Assembly (NCBI GenBank): GCA_963575745.1
Contig: CAUYUJ010014276.1
Coordinates: 37,501 to 101,500, forward strand
DNA: 64,000 nucleotides
Direction of reading: 5' to 3'
DNA from: Prorocentrum cordatum
Taxonomy: Eukaryota; Sar; Dinophyceae; Prorocentrales; Prorocentraceae
Shown: positions 21,131 to 32,695 of the stretch, piece by piece
Layout of the letters: each line of letters starts with the position of its first letter
Numbering within the stretch: the stretch's first letter is position 1
Notes under the pieces: model-generated
Told to the model about the DNA's origin: nothing
What the model saw: only the letters and a program-made list of their open reading frames with translations
Databases searched by the model: none
Translations under genes and position numbers: made by a program

Positions 21131-21749
21131 CTGCCGAATTCGTCGAGTGGCTCTCGTCCCAGACGTCCTCGCCAATGGAGGCGCCACCAGAGAAGTCTCA
21201 CGGCAGATTCTTTGATTTATAAATTCCTTACCAGGTTCGTGGGCCCTCCAGCTTCCAGCCTCCGACGCCCAGCACCCACCTACGGTCGACGCCCACTTCC
21301 CCACTTCGGCGACTCCTGAGGGCTCCGGATGGCGTCACCCCAACATAGTAATATAGTGGGGGCGCGCATCAAGAAACCATCTACTGTTCGTCAGGGTACC
21401 CTGGGTTTCTTCGCTCCGCGCGCTGCGCGGTGACTTCCCGCGACCGTCAAAGGAGCTGCTGCGTTCACGGTGTCCATTGTTCTCTCTCAGATGCACCTCG
21501 CGCGCGGGTGTTCAGGGTTGGGTTTCTTGCGAGGGTTTCTTGCGACCACGTCCGCACTGTACTATGTGTGCGTCGCCCCCCCAGGGGCGACGCGCGAACC
21601 GAGAAATCGTGCAGTGCATGCGTCGTGGCAGGCGCTTTCTGGCCACACCGCTCGGGAAACGATGTGCTACAAGACGGTATACCATGGTCGGGTCGGGCGC
21701 GTGCCTCCAAGGAGGACATGGTGTACTAGTGTGTCTCTGTGCGTCCCAT

Positions 21750-22030
21750 CCGGCCCCACCGCGCTGCCCTCCTGGTGCCGGTCCCGCCGGACCGACATCG
21801 CGCGCTCGCCCCGCCTCGCCTCCTTGCACCAAGAGTCCGGCGCCCACGGCGGGCTGCAGCGCAGCACGGGGCGCCCAGCTGCCCTCCAAGCTGCGGCCGT
21901 TGCGGGCCGATCGCTGGGGGCCGCGGTCGACCTCGGAGGCCGCGCGGCAGCGTCCAGCCGCCAGCGCGGTGCAGGCCCAGCGCGCTCTTGGCCGTGCTGC
22001 CTGGGCAGCTGCTACTCCGAAGGGGCTACA
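21750..22030 (+). other. GC-rich, coding-like island, frame undecided
   Basis: Two + frames stay open and have plausible residue use (one containing SKLRPLRADRWGPRSTSEAA, the other ALQAAAVAGRSLGAAVDLGG). The minus strand is also open, so no exon can be chosen. The TBC gene model does not need an exon here, since the 17523 and 23964 junctions agree in phase. Confidence 0.25.
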
Positions 22031-22093
22031 CATTGTTCATTTCTGATTCTTCGAAAATTCCTTGAATTTTAGGGGGGCCAAGATGCTTTCATG

Positions 22094-22240
22094 TCTAATT
22101 GTTCTATCCTGGGCCCCTTCCTGGCCACTAGGGGGCTAGGAACAATTAGAGACGAGCACAATTAGAAATGAGCACGATTAGAAATGAACGACGTGTAGGA
22201 CGAGGATGACTCCGTTTCAGAGCGTTCCGGAACGCTCTGA
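22094..22240. repeat. Hairpin and 24-bp perfect palindrome
   Basis: TCTAATTGTTC (22094-22104) pairs with GAACAATTAGA (22140-22150), and AATTAGAAATGAGCACGATT-like short repeats follow. At 22217-22240 lies a perfect palindrome, TCAGAGCGTTCC then GGAACGCTCTGA. Confidence 0.8.
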
Positions 22241-23396
22241 GAAGGCCGCGGCGCCCGAGACGCTTTCCAGAGCCGCCGGATCTCAGAGATTCTCGACTCA
22301 TCCTCACCCGAATGTATCCTCGTCTTGGCTTCGTCTTGTATCGTGCGATGTGGCGCCGCCGGCCCGCCTATTGCACGCTGTCCCACGCCGCCCTGCACCG
22401 AAACTCCGCCAGCGGACCCGCCGCCGTTCCGCTGACGCTGGACTCTGCTGGCCTTCCGCCGGGTATCCGCCGCAGGCGAGGTGCGCCGACAGCGGTGCCT
22501 TGTCTGGAACGCTCCGCGTGCCTGTGTCGTTGGAAAGAGAGCATCCAATGTGTCGCCGCCGGCCCGCTTCTTACACGCTATCCCTCACCTTGGTTGGAGG
22601 TAGCGTGCACAGAAGAAGCCCTGGCAGGGGACAACGTGCACAGAGGAGGCACTCGCAGGGGGATCGCCTCACAGGGATGGCGTGCCTTTCAAAGATCGAT
22701 GTTGCAGGGTATGTTTCCCAACGCCAGCCGCAAGGCTTGCAGCTCCGATTCTTGCACACGGTGAGGACAGAGACTACCCTCCGTGCAAAAAGCAACTGGT
22801 GTTTTCTACACAACTCCCCCCCCAATTTCAGTGTTCAATGCGGTGCCGATTTGTTTTTCGAACTTAGCCACTCGCGCGATCAGCATTGAAATGGGGGGCC
22901 GGGGGGCTCACCAAACACCAGTTGTTTTTCGCACTGGGTTGTAGGTAGGGCAGGGACTAGATGCAGAGCGCGCCGCTGTCCAGCAACCAGGCGTGCTACG
23001 CGGGGCACGCGTCGTGCATGTTTCGTGGGATTCGCGGGCGGTGCAGGCCCAGGGCTGGCCAGCGGCGCGCTCAGCTTGGGCGGCGCGGCGGCGTTGGCCG
23101 CCCTGAGCTTGACAGTCCAGACATTTGGGTACGCAACGCTCGAGAGCGATTGCGAAGGGGGTCAAAGGGAAGTGGCCTCGCTTCGGCTTGCTTGCGACTT
23201 GGGGGGCGACCTTCGGAGCTTTCAACCTTGGAACCCTCGGGCTGGCGAGCTTGCGACCTTCGGACCCTCGGGCTGGCGACCTTGCAACGCTCCCGTCGGG
23301 CTTGTGACTTGGCACGGCTTGCCGTCGGAGCTTGGGGCTCGCTGGGAACGCTCAGATCGCTTGAGACTGAATGCCGCTCGCGAAGGAAAAGAGTCC

Positions 23397-23625
23397 AGGC
23401 CTCCCAGATGGGGTCCGAGCTCGGCGATGTTGTTCCATGTGGGGCAGGATGTTCGCCACGCCGACGTCGCCGATGCATCATGGCGCGTCGCCGATGCATG
23501 GCTGATGCATCACCGAGGCATGGCTGATGCATCGCCGACGCATCGCCGATGAATCGCCGATGCATCGACGATGCGGCGTGATCCTCCGACCCCATCTGCT
23601 CTGACCCCATCCGGGAGGCCTCTAG
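23397..23625. mobile_element. GATGCATC-type inverted-repeat element, copy D
   Basis: Begins AGGCCTCCCAGATGGGGTCC and ends GACCCCATCCGGGAGGCCTC. The left inner arm has been replaced by GAGCTCGGCGATGTTGTTCC, while the right arm is intact. The centre has at least five GATGCATC-type units, more than the other copies. Confidence 0.85.
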
Positions 23626-23963
23626 GGATGGAGGGGTGGCGTAATATTACAATGTTAAACCCAAACCAAGCGCGATGGAGGACAGCACCACTCTAGAACG
23701 CGCAGTGGTCACCGCCAGTGGACCAGGCAGCTCGCCTCAGGAATATGCCCCAGCATGTGCTTCAGGGTGAAGGAGGGAGTTGAGGAGGAGTACGAGGGAT
23801 GAACCAGGAGGATGATGGAGGATAGAGGTTCTATCGGTTCTAGGGGATCCACAGGGTTCCGGTTGGCGGAGATTGACGGCAAGGAGAGGAGATGCAAGCA
23901 AGGAAGCAGAGAAGGCAGGAAGTATTGAGGAAAGTAATAATGGGGGGAGGTGCGTTGCCTCAG

Positions 23964-24155
23964 GTGGTGGATGCCGTGGTCGCCCTGGCCATGACGCAGG
24001 CGCAGCAGTGCGAGCGATACGTGCGCGGCACCTGTGAAATCGCGGTCCTGCTGCTGTTTGCGATGAGCGGCGGGGGCACCGGCAGCGTCGCGGACGCCCA
24101 GGCCGACGCATTCTGGTGCCTCTCGCGGCTGCTGTCCGAGGTGCAGGATGGCCCG
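23964..24155 (+). CDS. TBC domain exon with catalytic motif B (Gln finger replaced)
   Basis: The frame reads VVDAVVALAMTQAQQCERYV, then RGTCEIAVLLLFAMSGGG and ADAFWCLSRLLSEVQDGP. It matches the core of TBC domains: Y-V-Q-G-M-x-E-I, then an insert, then the E/QAD-x-F-W-C-F-x-x-L-M-x-E-V-x-D helix. The glutamine that acts as the second catalytic finger is arginine here (CGC at 24024-24026) and the usual GM is GT. An AG|G acceptor lies at 23962-23963. The donor is GTCAGT at 24156, phase 0, at the start of a (CAGT)n run. Known TBC proteins stimulate GTP hydrolysis by Rab GTPases; this copy lacks the residues for it. Confidence 0.78.
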
Positions 24156-25451
24156 GTCAGTCAGTCAGTCAGTCACTCAGTCAATCAGGTCTCCTTGTAC
24201 CAGACGGTGCGCAAGCAAGGTCATATGCTACAGCACAGAAATCAAAGGTACCATGCGCGGACAGCGGTCTCCGATGCCAGCGCTGTACCGCCCTCTGGCC
24301 GGAAGTAGTCAGCAAGAGGAACAAGCAAACCAGCAATGTCCAAACAACTGTTCAGGACAGCCCTGGGTGCCAGCTATCAGAGGAGCAAGAGGCCGCGAGA
24401 ACATACGTCCCAAGAGCTCCAAGGATCTTCGGATCTCCCAGATCTCCTGATGTTCCACTCGGGGGCGCCCAAAAACGATGTGGAGGCCACACCGCGCGGT
24501 GAGTCAGTGGGGATTCGGAGTCACCGCGCTGTTTTGGGACTCGGGCCGTTCTCCGAGGACATCTCGGGCGACCGGGGCCTCCGAGGCCCCAGGACCGTGC
24601 GGTGATGGACCGCGCTGCGAGGCCTTCTTGGGGCTTCGAAGTCACCGCGCGGTCGGTCCCCACACGGTCCTGGGACCCCCGATGCGCACAGGCTGCAGAA
24701 GCGAGGGGGCCGATGGACGCTCCAGATCCAGAGCCAATCGCATCATGACGTCATTCCCGTTCTGAGAGTTAGCCTCATTTGCAGCATCGGCCTTCACACC
24801 CCTTTCAATTGGGGCTGCGGATCTGCATCGCGATCTCGCCTCACTCGGCTCATGATGCGAACGGCACGCGCGTGAGCAAACACCTTGCTGATGGGATTGT
24901 GCTCTCCTATCTTAAAAAGTTGGACCAATCGTCCTGAGATAGCTCGTCGAGCCCGGACCCTCGGCGGCATGCCTCCTCGTGGCGTGGTCCTGGGGAGCCC
25001 TCGAGCCCGACCTTCGTCCGGAGGCCTCGCGCCGCGGGCCCTGCCCCTGCACAGCGCCCCGGGCGGGCCCGAGAGGGGCCTGCTGAGTCGTTCTTCCGAC
25101 TCGGCGCCCGAGTTGCCACCGAAGGCCTTGAGATCCTGGCGTTGCAGTTCTTTTCGAGTTGGGCACCTTCTAGTCTCGGACCCCGGGGCCCTCACAGATC
25201 GATCCAGCTCGAAAAAAACGGCGCAGAAAGATGGGTTCCCGGGGGTCCGGTCGCGATTCTTCGCGATTCCCGGGGGATTCGTGCAAGCCGAGGTCTTCGG
25301 CCCGGGGTGGGGCCCGCAGCCTTCCAGGCCGGAGTGGCCGCCTCTGGGTACAGTAGGGGAGCGCGCTGCACTCGCGCGCGCGGGGTCGACGGCCTGCTGC
25401 TGTCCCGGGCAGTTGCCAGGGAGTCCGGGTTCCGATCGGGAGTCGGAGCAG
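24156..25451. other. Intron sequence with a diverged inverted repeat
   Basis: After a (CAGT)n start, 24588-24674 holds two diverged inverted arms, CCCAGGACCGTGCGG with its right-hand partner and GGACCGCGC facing GCGCGGTC. The + frame at 24885-25469 (194 residues) is open but shows no domain and is not needed in the phase-consistent gene model. Confidence 0.45.
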
Positions 25452-25909
25452 AGAGAAGAAGATCAGTAGAGGAGGAGGAGGAGGTGGAGGAGGAGGGAGG
25501 AGGAGGAGGAGGAGGAGGAGGAGGAGGAGGATCAGCAGCAGAAAAAACAAGCAGGAGGACTAGGTATGGAGGACGGGGGTGAGAGTAGGCGAGGGTAAAG
25601 GAGGAGGAGGAGGAGGAGGACGTGGACGAGGGGAGAGGCGGGAAGGAGAGGCGTTGGACGAGGACTAGGACATGAAGGACGACGAGGGGGAGGAGTCATC
25701 CCCCCTCTTCGTCCTCCATGTCCTTGTCATCGAGGAAACGATCATTGACGGAAAGACCAAAATGCCTGACTAGGGCACGACCTCACGTGATGGTGAAGGC
25801 CACGATCGCAGACGCACGCTAGCAAGGCAGTTGGAGCAAGAAGCAGGATCTGCAGAACTCCTAGAATTCTTCCGTCCTCCCTAAGTAGGGGGAATTCTAT
25901 GAGTTCTGC
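25452..25909. repeat. (GGA)n tract and two hairpins
   Basis: GGA repeats span 25460-25540 and 25598-25625. A hairpin at 25668-25723 pairs GGACATGAAGGACGACGAGG with CCTCTTCGTCCTCCATGTCC. A second hairpin at 25852-25909 pairs GCAGAACTCCTAGAATTC with GAATTCTATGAGTTCTGC. Confidence 0.75.
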
Positions 25910-28229
25910 CATCGGTGTGGCGATGTCCTATTCTAAAGCGCCGCCCGTGTACTCCATGAGAACCGAGAGCAACGCCTGCAAACGGTGGAGAACATCGAGA
26001 AGAGATGCCGGATACGAGGATGCCGCAGGTGATCCCGTCGAACTCGTAGCGCTCCATGATATTCATTCGCTCCAACAAGCGCAATTGTTAAGAAAGCAAA
26101 CCATGAATTCAAACGACAACCGTGAAACAGGGAAGAAGCGATGAGCGCATCGCTCGTAGAAAGTGGCCGCCGCAGTACCCGAAGAGCATACAGAACCTTC
26201 TTCAAAATTGAATCCCGCACAGCAGAAACGTATACACGACGTTTCCCAGAAGTCCCACGATTGAAGCACGCCCAAGGGAGTAGCGGTCAGTGCCAGGGCC
26301 AGGCCCTTACGGTTCTCCCCCATCTCCTTGAGACGGACGTCGATCAACATGTCGAGGAAAACATCAGAACCACAAGCGGTTGTTGAAATGTATGACGCGG
26401 ACTCTGCCGAGACACATCACAAAATGCTTGTCGTGCCAAACAAGTCGAAAACAAAGACGGCGAAAAGGTGCCCTCAGCGAAACGAGCACTAGCCTCCACA
26501 ACAAAAGAGAAACCCGGTGAGAAAATGAGCCCGCTTTGTATTGTCCAGATTCGCCACCGCGATATGCAGCACACTTTTTGCAGAGCGTCCAGTCCATCCG
26601 ATGGCGCCCCCGTGCCAAGCAAACGCCCAAGCACCACTCCGCGCGCACGGGCGAGAGCAGCGCAGGAAAGGGAAATGCGTGCTGCGGGCGCCGAGCGTGC
26701 TGGAGCCAGGACGCCATGCAAAAACAAGACAGCCTCCAGCAGGAACATCGAAAGCAAAGCGAGAGCCGCTGTCACGATCAGCAACGCACACACACACACA
26801 CATACACGTTGACTGCGCGATGCCGCCCGAGAGTGTCCCGCTGCGGCGCCTCCGACGCGGCTCCGGGGCTGCGCTGGTCGAGCGAGGCGCTGCTGACGAG
26901 GGAGGGGGGGAGGGAGAAAAGCGGGGCAGGGATTGAAGAGGAGAAGGATGAGGGCGTTGTTGGCATTGTGTTGTTGACACCGCGTTGTTGGCACTGCGTA
27001 GGTGGCACCTCGCTGTTGACAGCTTGACGCCGCGTTGCTTGCATCGCGCAGTTGAAACTTCGCCGTTGACGCCGCGCCGTTGATCAGGAAACCAAAGAGG
27101 GAGAATACCACAACCAGGGAGGAAACCAAACCAAGCAGAAGGGAACACACGACGGCACGGAAAAGACGAGCAGGACACACAACGGTTTTCGGAACGAGGG
27201 GGTCCAGAGGATTTCTACTATGCTACTCCGTATTTGCTCCTGCCGCTTCCCCAGCGGGGGATTTCAGAGTGAGGCGGGACGGACAGAATTCGAAACGCAA
27301 ATTCGACACTACGTTGTTGACGTTTTCCCGTTGAGGATTGGGAGGAAAACGAGGAGGAGGGCGCTCGCCATGACACCGTGCAACGGCGCCGCACTAGTGA
27401 CATCGCGTAAACTTCACGCGTTGCTGATCCCTTGGAGGTGACCGCGCTGTTCACGCCGCGCAGGAAACACTCCAAAAACGCATTACGTCGAAAACGTAGC
27501 GTAGAAGACAGCTCGTAGAATACCATGCGCCAACCTATATTTAAGGACACCGAGTGAACCACATTGCCGAAAAAAGCGCGTGGCAACGTTGTGTAGAAAA
27601 CACCGCGTTGAAATCACTGAGCAGAAATAAGGCAGCGTAGAACACACAGCGTTGAGGAGACTGCATAGAAGATGCTGCGTTGAAACTCACTCCCTTACGC
27701 AATGTTAAGTTCTGTGGAACAAAAAACGCGCACAAGACATGTCGTCGAATACGACGCGTCGAGCACACTGCGTTTCAAACTCTGCGCCGACGTGTCGCGT
27801 AGAAATCATTGCGTAACAGACATTGCGTAGAAAGCATTGCGTTGAAGACACTGCGTAGAGTCGGAGCGTAGAAGGCACAACGTAGAAGGCACAGCGTAGA
27901 AGACACCGCGTGAGGATACGTGCGGTGCGAAGAAGACACTGCGTAAATATTGGCAGGTTGTGCCACCATGTATAACACACTGCGTTAAAACACCACGTAG
28001 ATACCATCGCGTAGAAGACACAGGGTAGAAAGCACTGCGTAGAGAACGCCGCTTACAAAAGATCGCATAGGTGTGATGATTGCACCGTTCAAGCCCAATC
28101 TCTCAAGCGACAACTGCTAGACCAACTATTGGCAACCGAAAATTGCAGTACATGCGCCAGCACAAGGACGACTACGCAATACTCACCAAGACTGCATAGG
28201 CACCGTTCAAAAATCACAGCAACAACATG
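25910..28229. repeat. Unrecognised sequence with degenerate ~15-bp GCGTAGAAGACACT arrays
   Basis: At 26940-27090 units like GCGTTGTTGGCACC recur. At 27540-28070 units like TGCGTAGAAGACACTGCGTA recur with strong drift. The rest has overlapping frames on both strands without domains. The arrays resemble in unit size, and partly in motif (GCGTAG), those at 11.6-13.1 kb. Confidence 0.55.
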
Positions 28230-30300
28230 ACACCAAGATATGCAAGACCAAGACAGACACCAACCAAGAGGAATTAACAACCAGCCACAGACATCACACA
28301 CCGAGTCGTCCAGCCTCACGGGCGCAATATATACAATTCGGCAGATACCAAGCGGAACGGCCACATATTCATTCAAGCCAGCCACATCTAACCCAACCCA
28401 CCCAGCCCGAAAGACGATCGGGACACATATCGTTTAGCAGTATTGCCACAGTCAGTATGCGACGGATTCGAGGACAACGGCAAGACCATTGGAGAGCTCA
28501 GAGACGCACGGCAGAACAAGACGGCGATTGCACGAGACAGCTCAGAAGCAAGGTTGCGAATCGCAGAAGACATCACACACACCAGCTACAAGCAGCCCGC
28601 GACCACCTCTCCACAAGCGTCCACACCGAGGGGCTCAACCAAACGGTTCGACAGACACCGCTCCGACTACATGCGCACATTGGAGCGGCGTTCAGAGAAT
28701 AACGCGCAGCTTTACGCGGCAGAGACGAGATTGTCAAGCAACACGAACACACAGGCACCACCAAGTAGAGGATATGCCAGCCCAAATTATATGCACTACC
28801 ACCTGCGTCTACGCGACCCCCAAGCCAAAGCGACTACTGCACCACCAGCAACACCCACATCTCACACCACGCACCACGGATGCAGATTGAAGCTAGTGCT
28901 GCATCACTAGACGCCAAGGGCTACGAGAACAAGAACACCACCACGAAGAGCAACGACATCAAGGCACACGCGACCAACAAGCGACTACAGCACAGCGAGC
29001 TGAGCAAACCATGCAGCACACGATGCAGCAAATACACCAGCACCACCGAGTGAAGCAAGCAGGGCAAGCACGACAAGCCAGACCTTCACTACTGATTGCG
29101 TAACTAAAGCATCAAGGCCTTAGAGCAAGGAGCAGCACAGAAAGCACAACGCGCAGAATGACATGAATTGCAGCACGAGGGTCACAAATAACAGCACGCA
29201 TTCTACATTGAACAACGAGCACAATCACAAGTCGCGTTCGGCTAGAGGTCACGACAGCACGCGAATATATCAGGACCGCGCAGCACCTACAACCAGCAGA
29301 GGGCGAGTGCTAAACGGGCACCAAGACCAAGAAGCAGCGCACCTCATCATGGCGAGTGCACCAGGGCAACTACACAGCCAGCCTGCATTACGAGCAGCTG
29401 GTCAGCACGACACAAAATACCGAGCAAGGGACTGAAATTTAGATAAGCAACCAGCAAGAGATGCTACACGCTTACAGAATTGCACAGATGTAGCCCGAGA
29501 AGTGGCATCCCGAACGCGAAGAAGAACTGTCGGGACTACTACGACAAGCCACGGACAGACCAGAAGATCCACTGAAAAGTGCACCAAGAAGAACGAATTC
29601 AATAACTTGCGCAGGGTCTCGACCAGAAGAAGAAGGCCGGCGACTACATCGGGAGCTGGAGGATGTCATCGATGACGCAGCGGACGACGGTTTTACAGCA
29701 CGACACAGCACCACCCATGTTCGACGACCCACAAGAAGAAAGGAAGAAGAAGAAGAAGAAGAACAACAACAGCAACAGCAGCAACAACAGCAACAGCAAC
29801 AACAGCAACAGCAACAACAGCAACATCCGCAACAGCAACAGCAACAGCAGCAACGCGAGCACATAGGCACACGCACAAACCACTTGTTCGAGCTGCCCCA
29901 TCACACGGGACACCCATCAGACCCACTGAAGTATATTTTGGAAGAGCCCCATCGCCACAGACTCCACAACATCAGACACCGAAGCGGGCACCAACAGCGG
30001 ACATGCACTCACTGCCAGTAGGTGACACGCCGCAATGCAGCAGCCCCCCGCAGCAACAAGACACAACCATGCACCGCGACGCGCTGCAACAGTCTGGCGA
30101 GGTGCCACTCCTAACAGTTCAGCGCAAGGTCACGGCCGCGTCGAGTCCCGGCGATCGACCGTAGGCCCCCCGTTCGCCACCCGGGCGCGCACCGCAACAT
30201 GCGTCGGCAGCGGCAGAGACCACGAAGGCCATGGCAGTACCTCTACCCGACGGGAAGCCACTCGGGTTCTGCCTTGCTGGCACCGCAGCTGAGTGCAGTT
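28230..30300 (+). pseudogene. Decayed LINE ORF1-like sequence
   Basis: This is A/C-rich DNA of the same codon style as ORF1 and ORF2 of the intact LINE. Broken + frames read Gln/His/Glu/Arg-rich helical segments such as AEQTMQHTMQQIHQHHRVKQ and REEELSGLLRQATDR, then HRELEDVIDDAADDGF. A mixed CAA/CAG polyglutamine (29760-29850) and HLFELPHHTGHPSDPLKYIL follow. Stops and frame shifts are frequent, and there is no endonuclease or polymerase. It may be the 5' part of an old relative of the LINE at 32.3 kb. A (GTT)n run ends it near 30340. Confidence 0.42.
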
Positions 30301-30714
30301 GCCGTTGTTGTTGCTGTTGCTGTTGCTGCTGTTGCTCAGGCCAGCCAGTATAACTGAGCCAGCCGGCACGCACATCTTAGTTTGCCGAGTTAGATTTCTT
30401 GACTTCGGCGGCGGTAGAGGTTAGGTCAATTTGGAATGGGGGCGGAGGGGTATCATTATTGACAGCAGCCTCCGCATCGCAGAGGATATTCGGACAAGAA
30501 GTAGCCCAGGTATTTGTTCCGTGCTTGTCATAATCTTGTTTACTGAGTTGTATGTGTATATCCTCTTCCCTACCTGACACTGCCGCGAATCGGGCTACTC
30601 TTGCCCAGTGGGGCTACCATTTTGTTCACTTCGATGTGCGTGTTGTTCGCATCGCAAAGTCTGTCGATCTGTTTTCTACGCCCGAGGAACGCTACAGCCT
30701 TGGAGCTGAAGTTA

Positions 30715-30797
30715 GTCCGATGTGGAAAGGAGGAGAGGAGGGGACGGAGGAGGGAGGGGGAGGGGAGCAGGGGACGGAGGAGGAGTGCGGGGAGGGC

Positions 30798-30828
<31 letters not shown>

Positions 30829-30975
30829 AACAAGAAGGGGAGGCAGGAGGAGGAGGAGGAGGAGGAGGAGGAGGAAGAGGAGGGAAAGGAGGAGGGGGAG
30901 GTGGAGGAGGGGCGGATGAGGGGGGGTATGGGGGAGAAGGTGGAGGAGGGGCAGGGGGAGGAGCAGGACCCTCCC
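30715..30975. repeat. (GGA)n purine tract before an exon
   Basis: GGAGGAGGG repeats form the 3' end of the intron ahead of the exon at 31036. The 241-residue minus frame across it is poly-Ser/Pro noise. Confidence 0.9.
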
Positions 30976-31035
30976 GAAAATCGATTCTCGAATTTCGATC
31001 CTTGATTCCCAAAGTTCGATCCTGGACGCGACGAG

Positions 31036-31168
31036 GACAGCATCTCGGACGACTCCACCCTGGCAGAGCAGGCGCGGCGCGCGCACGAGCTGCTGCGCGT
31101 GTACGACCCCCCGCTGGCCGACCTGCTGAGCTCGCACGGCCTCAATGCGCTGCCCACCCTGAGACTCG
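31036..31168 (+). CDS. TBC domain exon (helix after motif B)
   Basis: The frame reads DSISDDSTLAEQARRAHELL then RVYDPPLADLLSSHGLNALP and TLRLG. It matches the TBC segment that follows the E-V-x-D helix: an acidic linker, then L-L-x-x-Y/H-D-P-x-L-A-x-x-L-x-x-x-G-L. Acceptor AG|GAC at 31034-31035 is phase 0 and joins the exon ending at 24155. Donor GTGCG at 31169 leaves one base of a Gly codon, completed by GC at 43767. The exon is bracketed by a GGA tract upstream and a TCC tract downstream. Confidence 0.78.
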
Positions 31169-31181
31169 GTGCGCTCCTGCC

Positions 31182-31290
31182 TCCTCCTCCTCCTGCCTCC
31201 TCCTCCTCCTCCTGCCTCCTCCTCCTCCTCCTCCTCCTCCTCCTCCTCCTCCTCCTCCTCCTCCTCCTCCTCCTCCTCCTCCTCCTCCTA
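31182..31290. repeat. (TCC)n pyrimidine tract at the 5' end of the 12.6 kb intron
   Basis: About 35 TCC/CTC triplets starting 14 bases after the exon end at 31168. It is complementary to the GGA tract at 43620-43740 at the other end of the same intron. Confidence 0.9.
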
Positions 31291-32311
31291 CTCATCCTGC
31301 AGGGTGAGAGAGGGAGGGATGGAGAAGAGGGGGATCGGGAAGCAGGGGCAAGGGTTAGGGAGCAGGAGGAAGAAGGGAGGGAGGCGGAGGATGAGGGGAG
31401 GAAAGGAGGTCAAGGTAGCTCGGTCGAATGAGTCTGTTGTCCCCGCCCATGCCCATCGTCCCCCCAGTAAGATGAGAGCCAATGGTGGCGCAAGTTGGTC
31501 TTGGGACTGGCGCGCGTTCCCCCTAGCGGACGTCAGGCGCAATCGCGCGGTGTTTTTGCCGACGACATGGCGAGGGGAAGAACATGGGCCGCGCACGGGT
31601 TCCAGCAAAACTCCTAGAGCATCATTGCGCGGCGTTGCGGCAAGAGCACCGAATAGCCTTCTCTCGGGCGGCCAAGGTTCCACCGGGCGCCGCACCGAAG
31701 CAGCAATGCCACTTCCACGCGCCTACTGCGCGGCGACTGGGCGAGGACAGCATCTTGCCCGCTCTCGCGCGACACCGCTGCTCGCGCCGCGTGCATCGAT
31801 TCGGCGAGCGAAACATGCGCCACGCCCACGCGGGAACGCCGCGTCCAAGCGAACTTCGCAAGGAGCTCGAGCGAGGGCGACAAGTCGCTTGGTCGCTCCC
31901 GCGCGGCCCCACCCCCGAGGATTTGGCGAATGAAGCACATGCGCCGCGCCGAGGCATGAGCGCCACTTTCAGGCGAAATCTGCGCGGCGCCGAGGCGAAG
32001 GCGATATGTTCGTCTGGTCGTGCCCCAACGAATTTGTCGAGCGAAAGGTGTTCCCCGCGCCCAGCGGGGAGCCCACTCCCAAGGGAAACTGGGCGCCGCG
32101 CCGAGGGCGGGACGGACAAGTTGCCCTTTTGCGAACGATGTGCGCCCCGTCCCTCTCCCGCTTCGCAGTTCGCAGCGCCGACGTCAAAGCACCCGTACTG
32201 AAAGGAAGGAGCGTCGGCTGTCTGCCAGCCACGTGGCCTCGTACATGTGCATACTCATAGGGGGAACAAGGGAGGCGGGAGGAGGGCAAGGGATTAGGAG
32301 GGAGGAGGAGG
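31291..32311. other. Intron sequence before the LINE, no gene
   Basis: A GGA-rich start (31310-31420), then 31450-32200 with diverged short repeats of the form GCGCCGCGCCGAGGC / GGGAACNNCGCGCC / GGCGAANNNCATGCGCC. Frames are open on both strands in this part, so none can be trusted. Confidence 0.4.
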
Positions 32312-32323
32312 AGGGACGATGGA
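32312..32323 (+). repeat. Target-site duplication, left copy
   Basis: AGGGACGATGGA here is identical to 42239-42250. The flanking DNA outside both copies is the same kind of purine-rich sequence, as expected if one site was split by insertion. Confidence 0.85.
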
Positions 32324-32695
32324 AAGCCCATTTGGCCTCTGGCGATCTGGGCCTGCGACCCGATCGATCGGTCAGGTTCGATCGGCGCCTGCCGCCCGAT
32401 CGATCCCGCCTCGCAGGCCGATCGCGAGGCCGGGCTCAGCGCGCCGCGGATCGGCGATCCGCCGCCGCCGCTGCCGCGCCCTGGCCTCTGGCGGCTGCCG
32501 CGCGCCTTCGGCGCGCCCTGGAGAGGCCCGACGCCCCAGGAGCCCGCCTGGCACAGGCGGCAGAGAGAACGCCGAGCCTCGGCACGGGCTCTTCTCCGAG
32601 TCGTGAAGGCGGCCGACCTCCTCAGCGGCCACCACTCCGCGCAGCAGCACCAGCGCCCCCAGCAGAACGAGCTGCAGGACCACGAGACCAGCGCT
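32324..32695 (+). promoter_or_regulatory. 5' leader of the LINE
   Basis: GC-rich leader with several GATCGATC/CGATCGG motifs (32359-32420) that can form hairpins. The ORF1 frame stays open through the whole leader but contains no ATG before 32696; a GTG in frame lies at 32603. LINEs normally carry an internal promoter in this region; none can be proved here. Confidence 0.5.
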
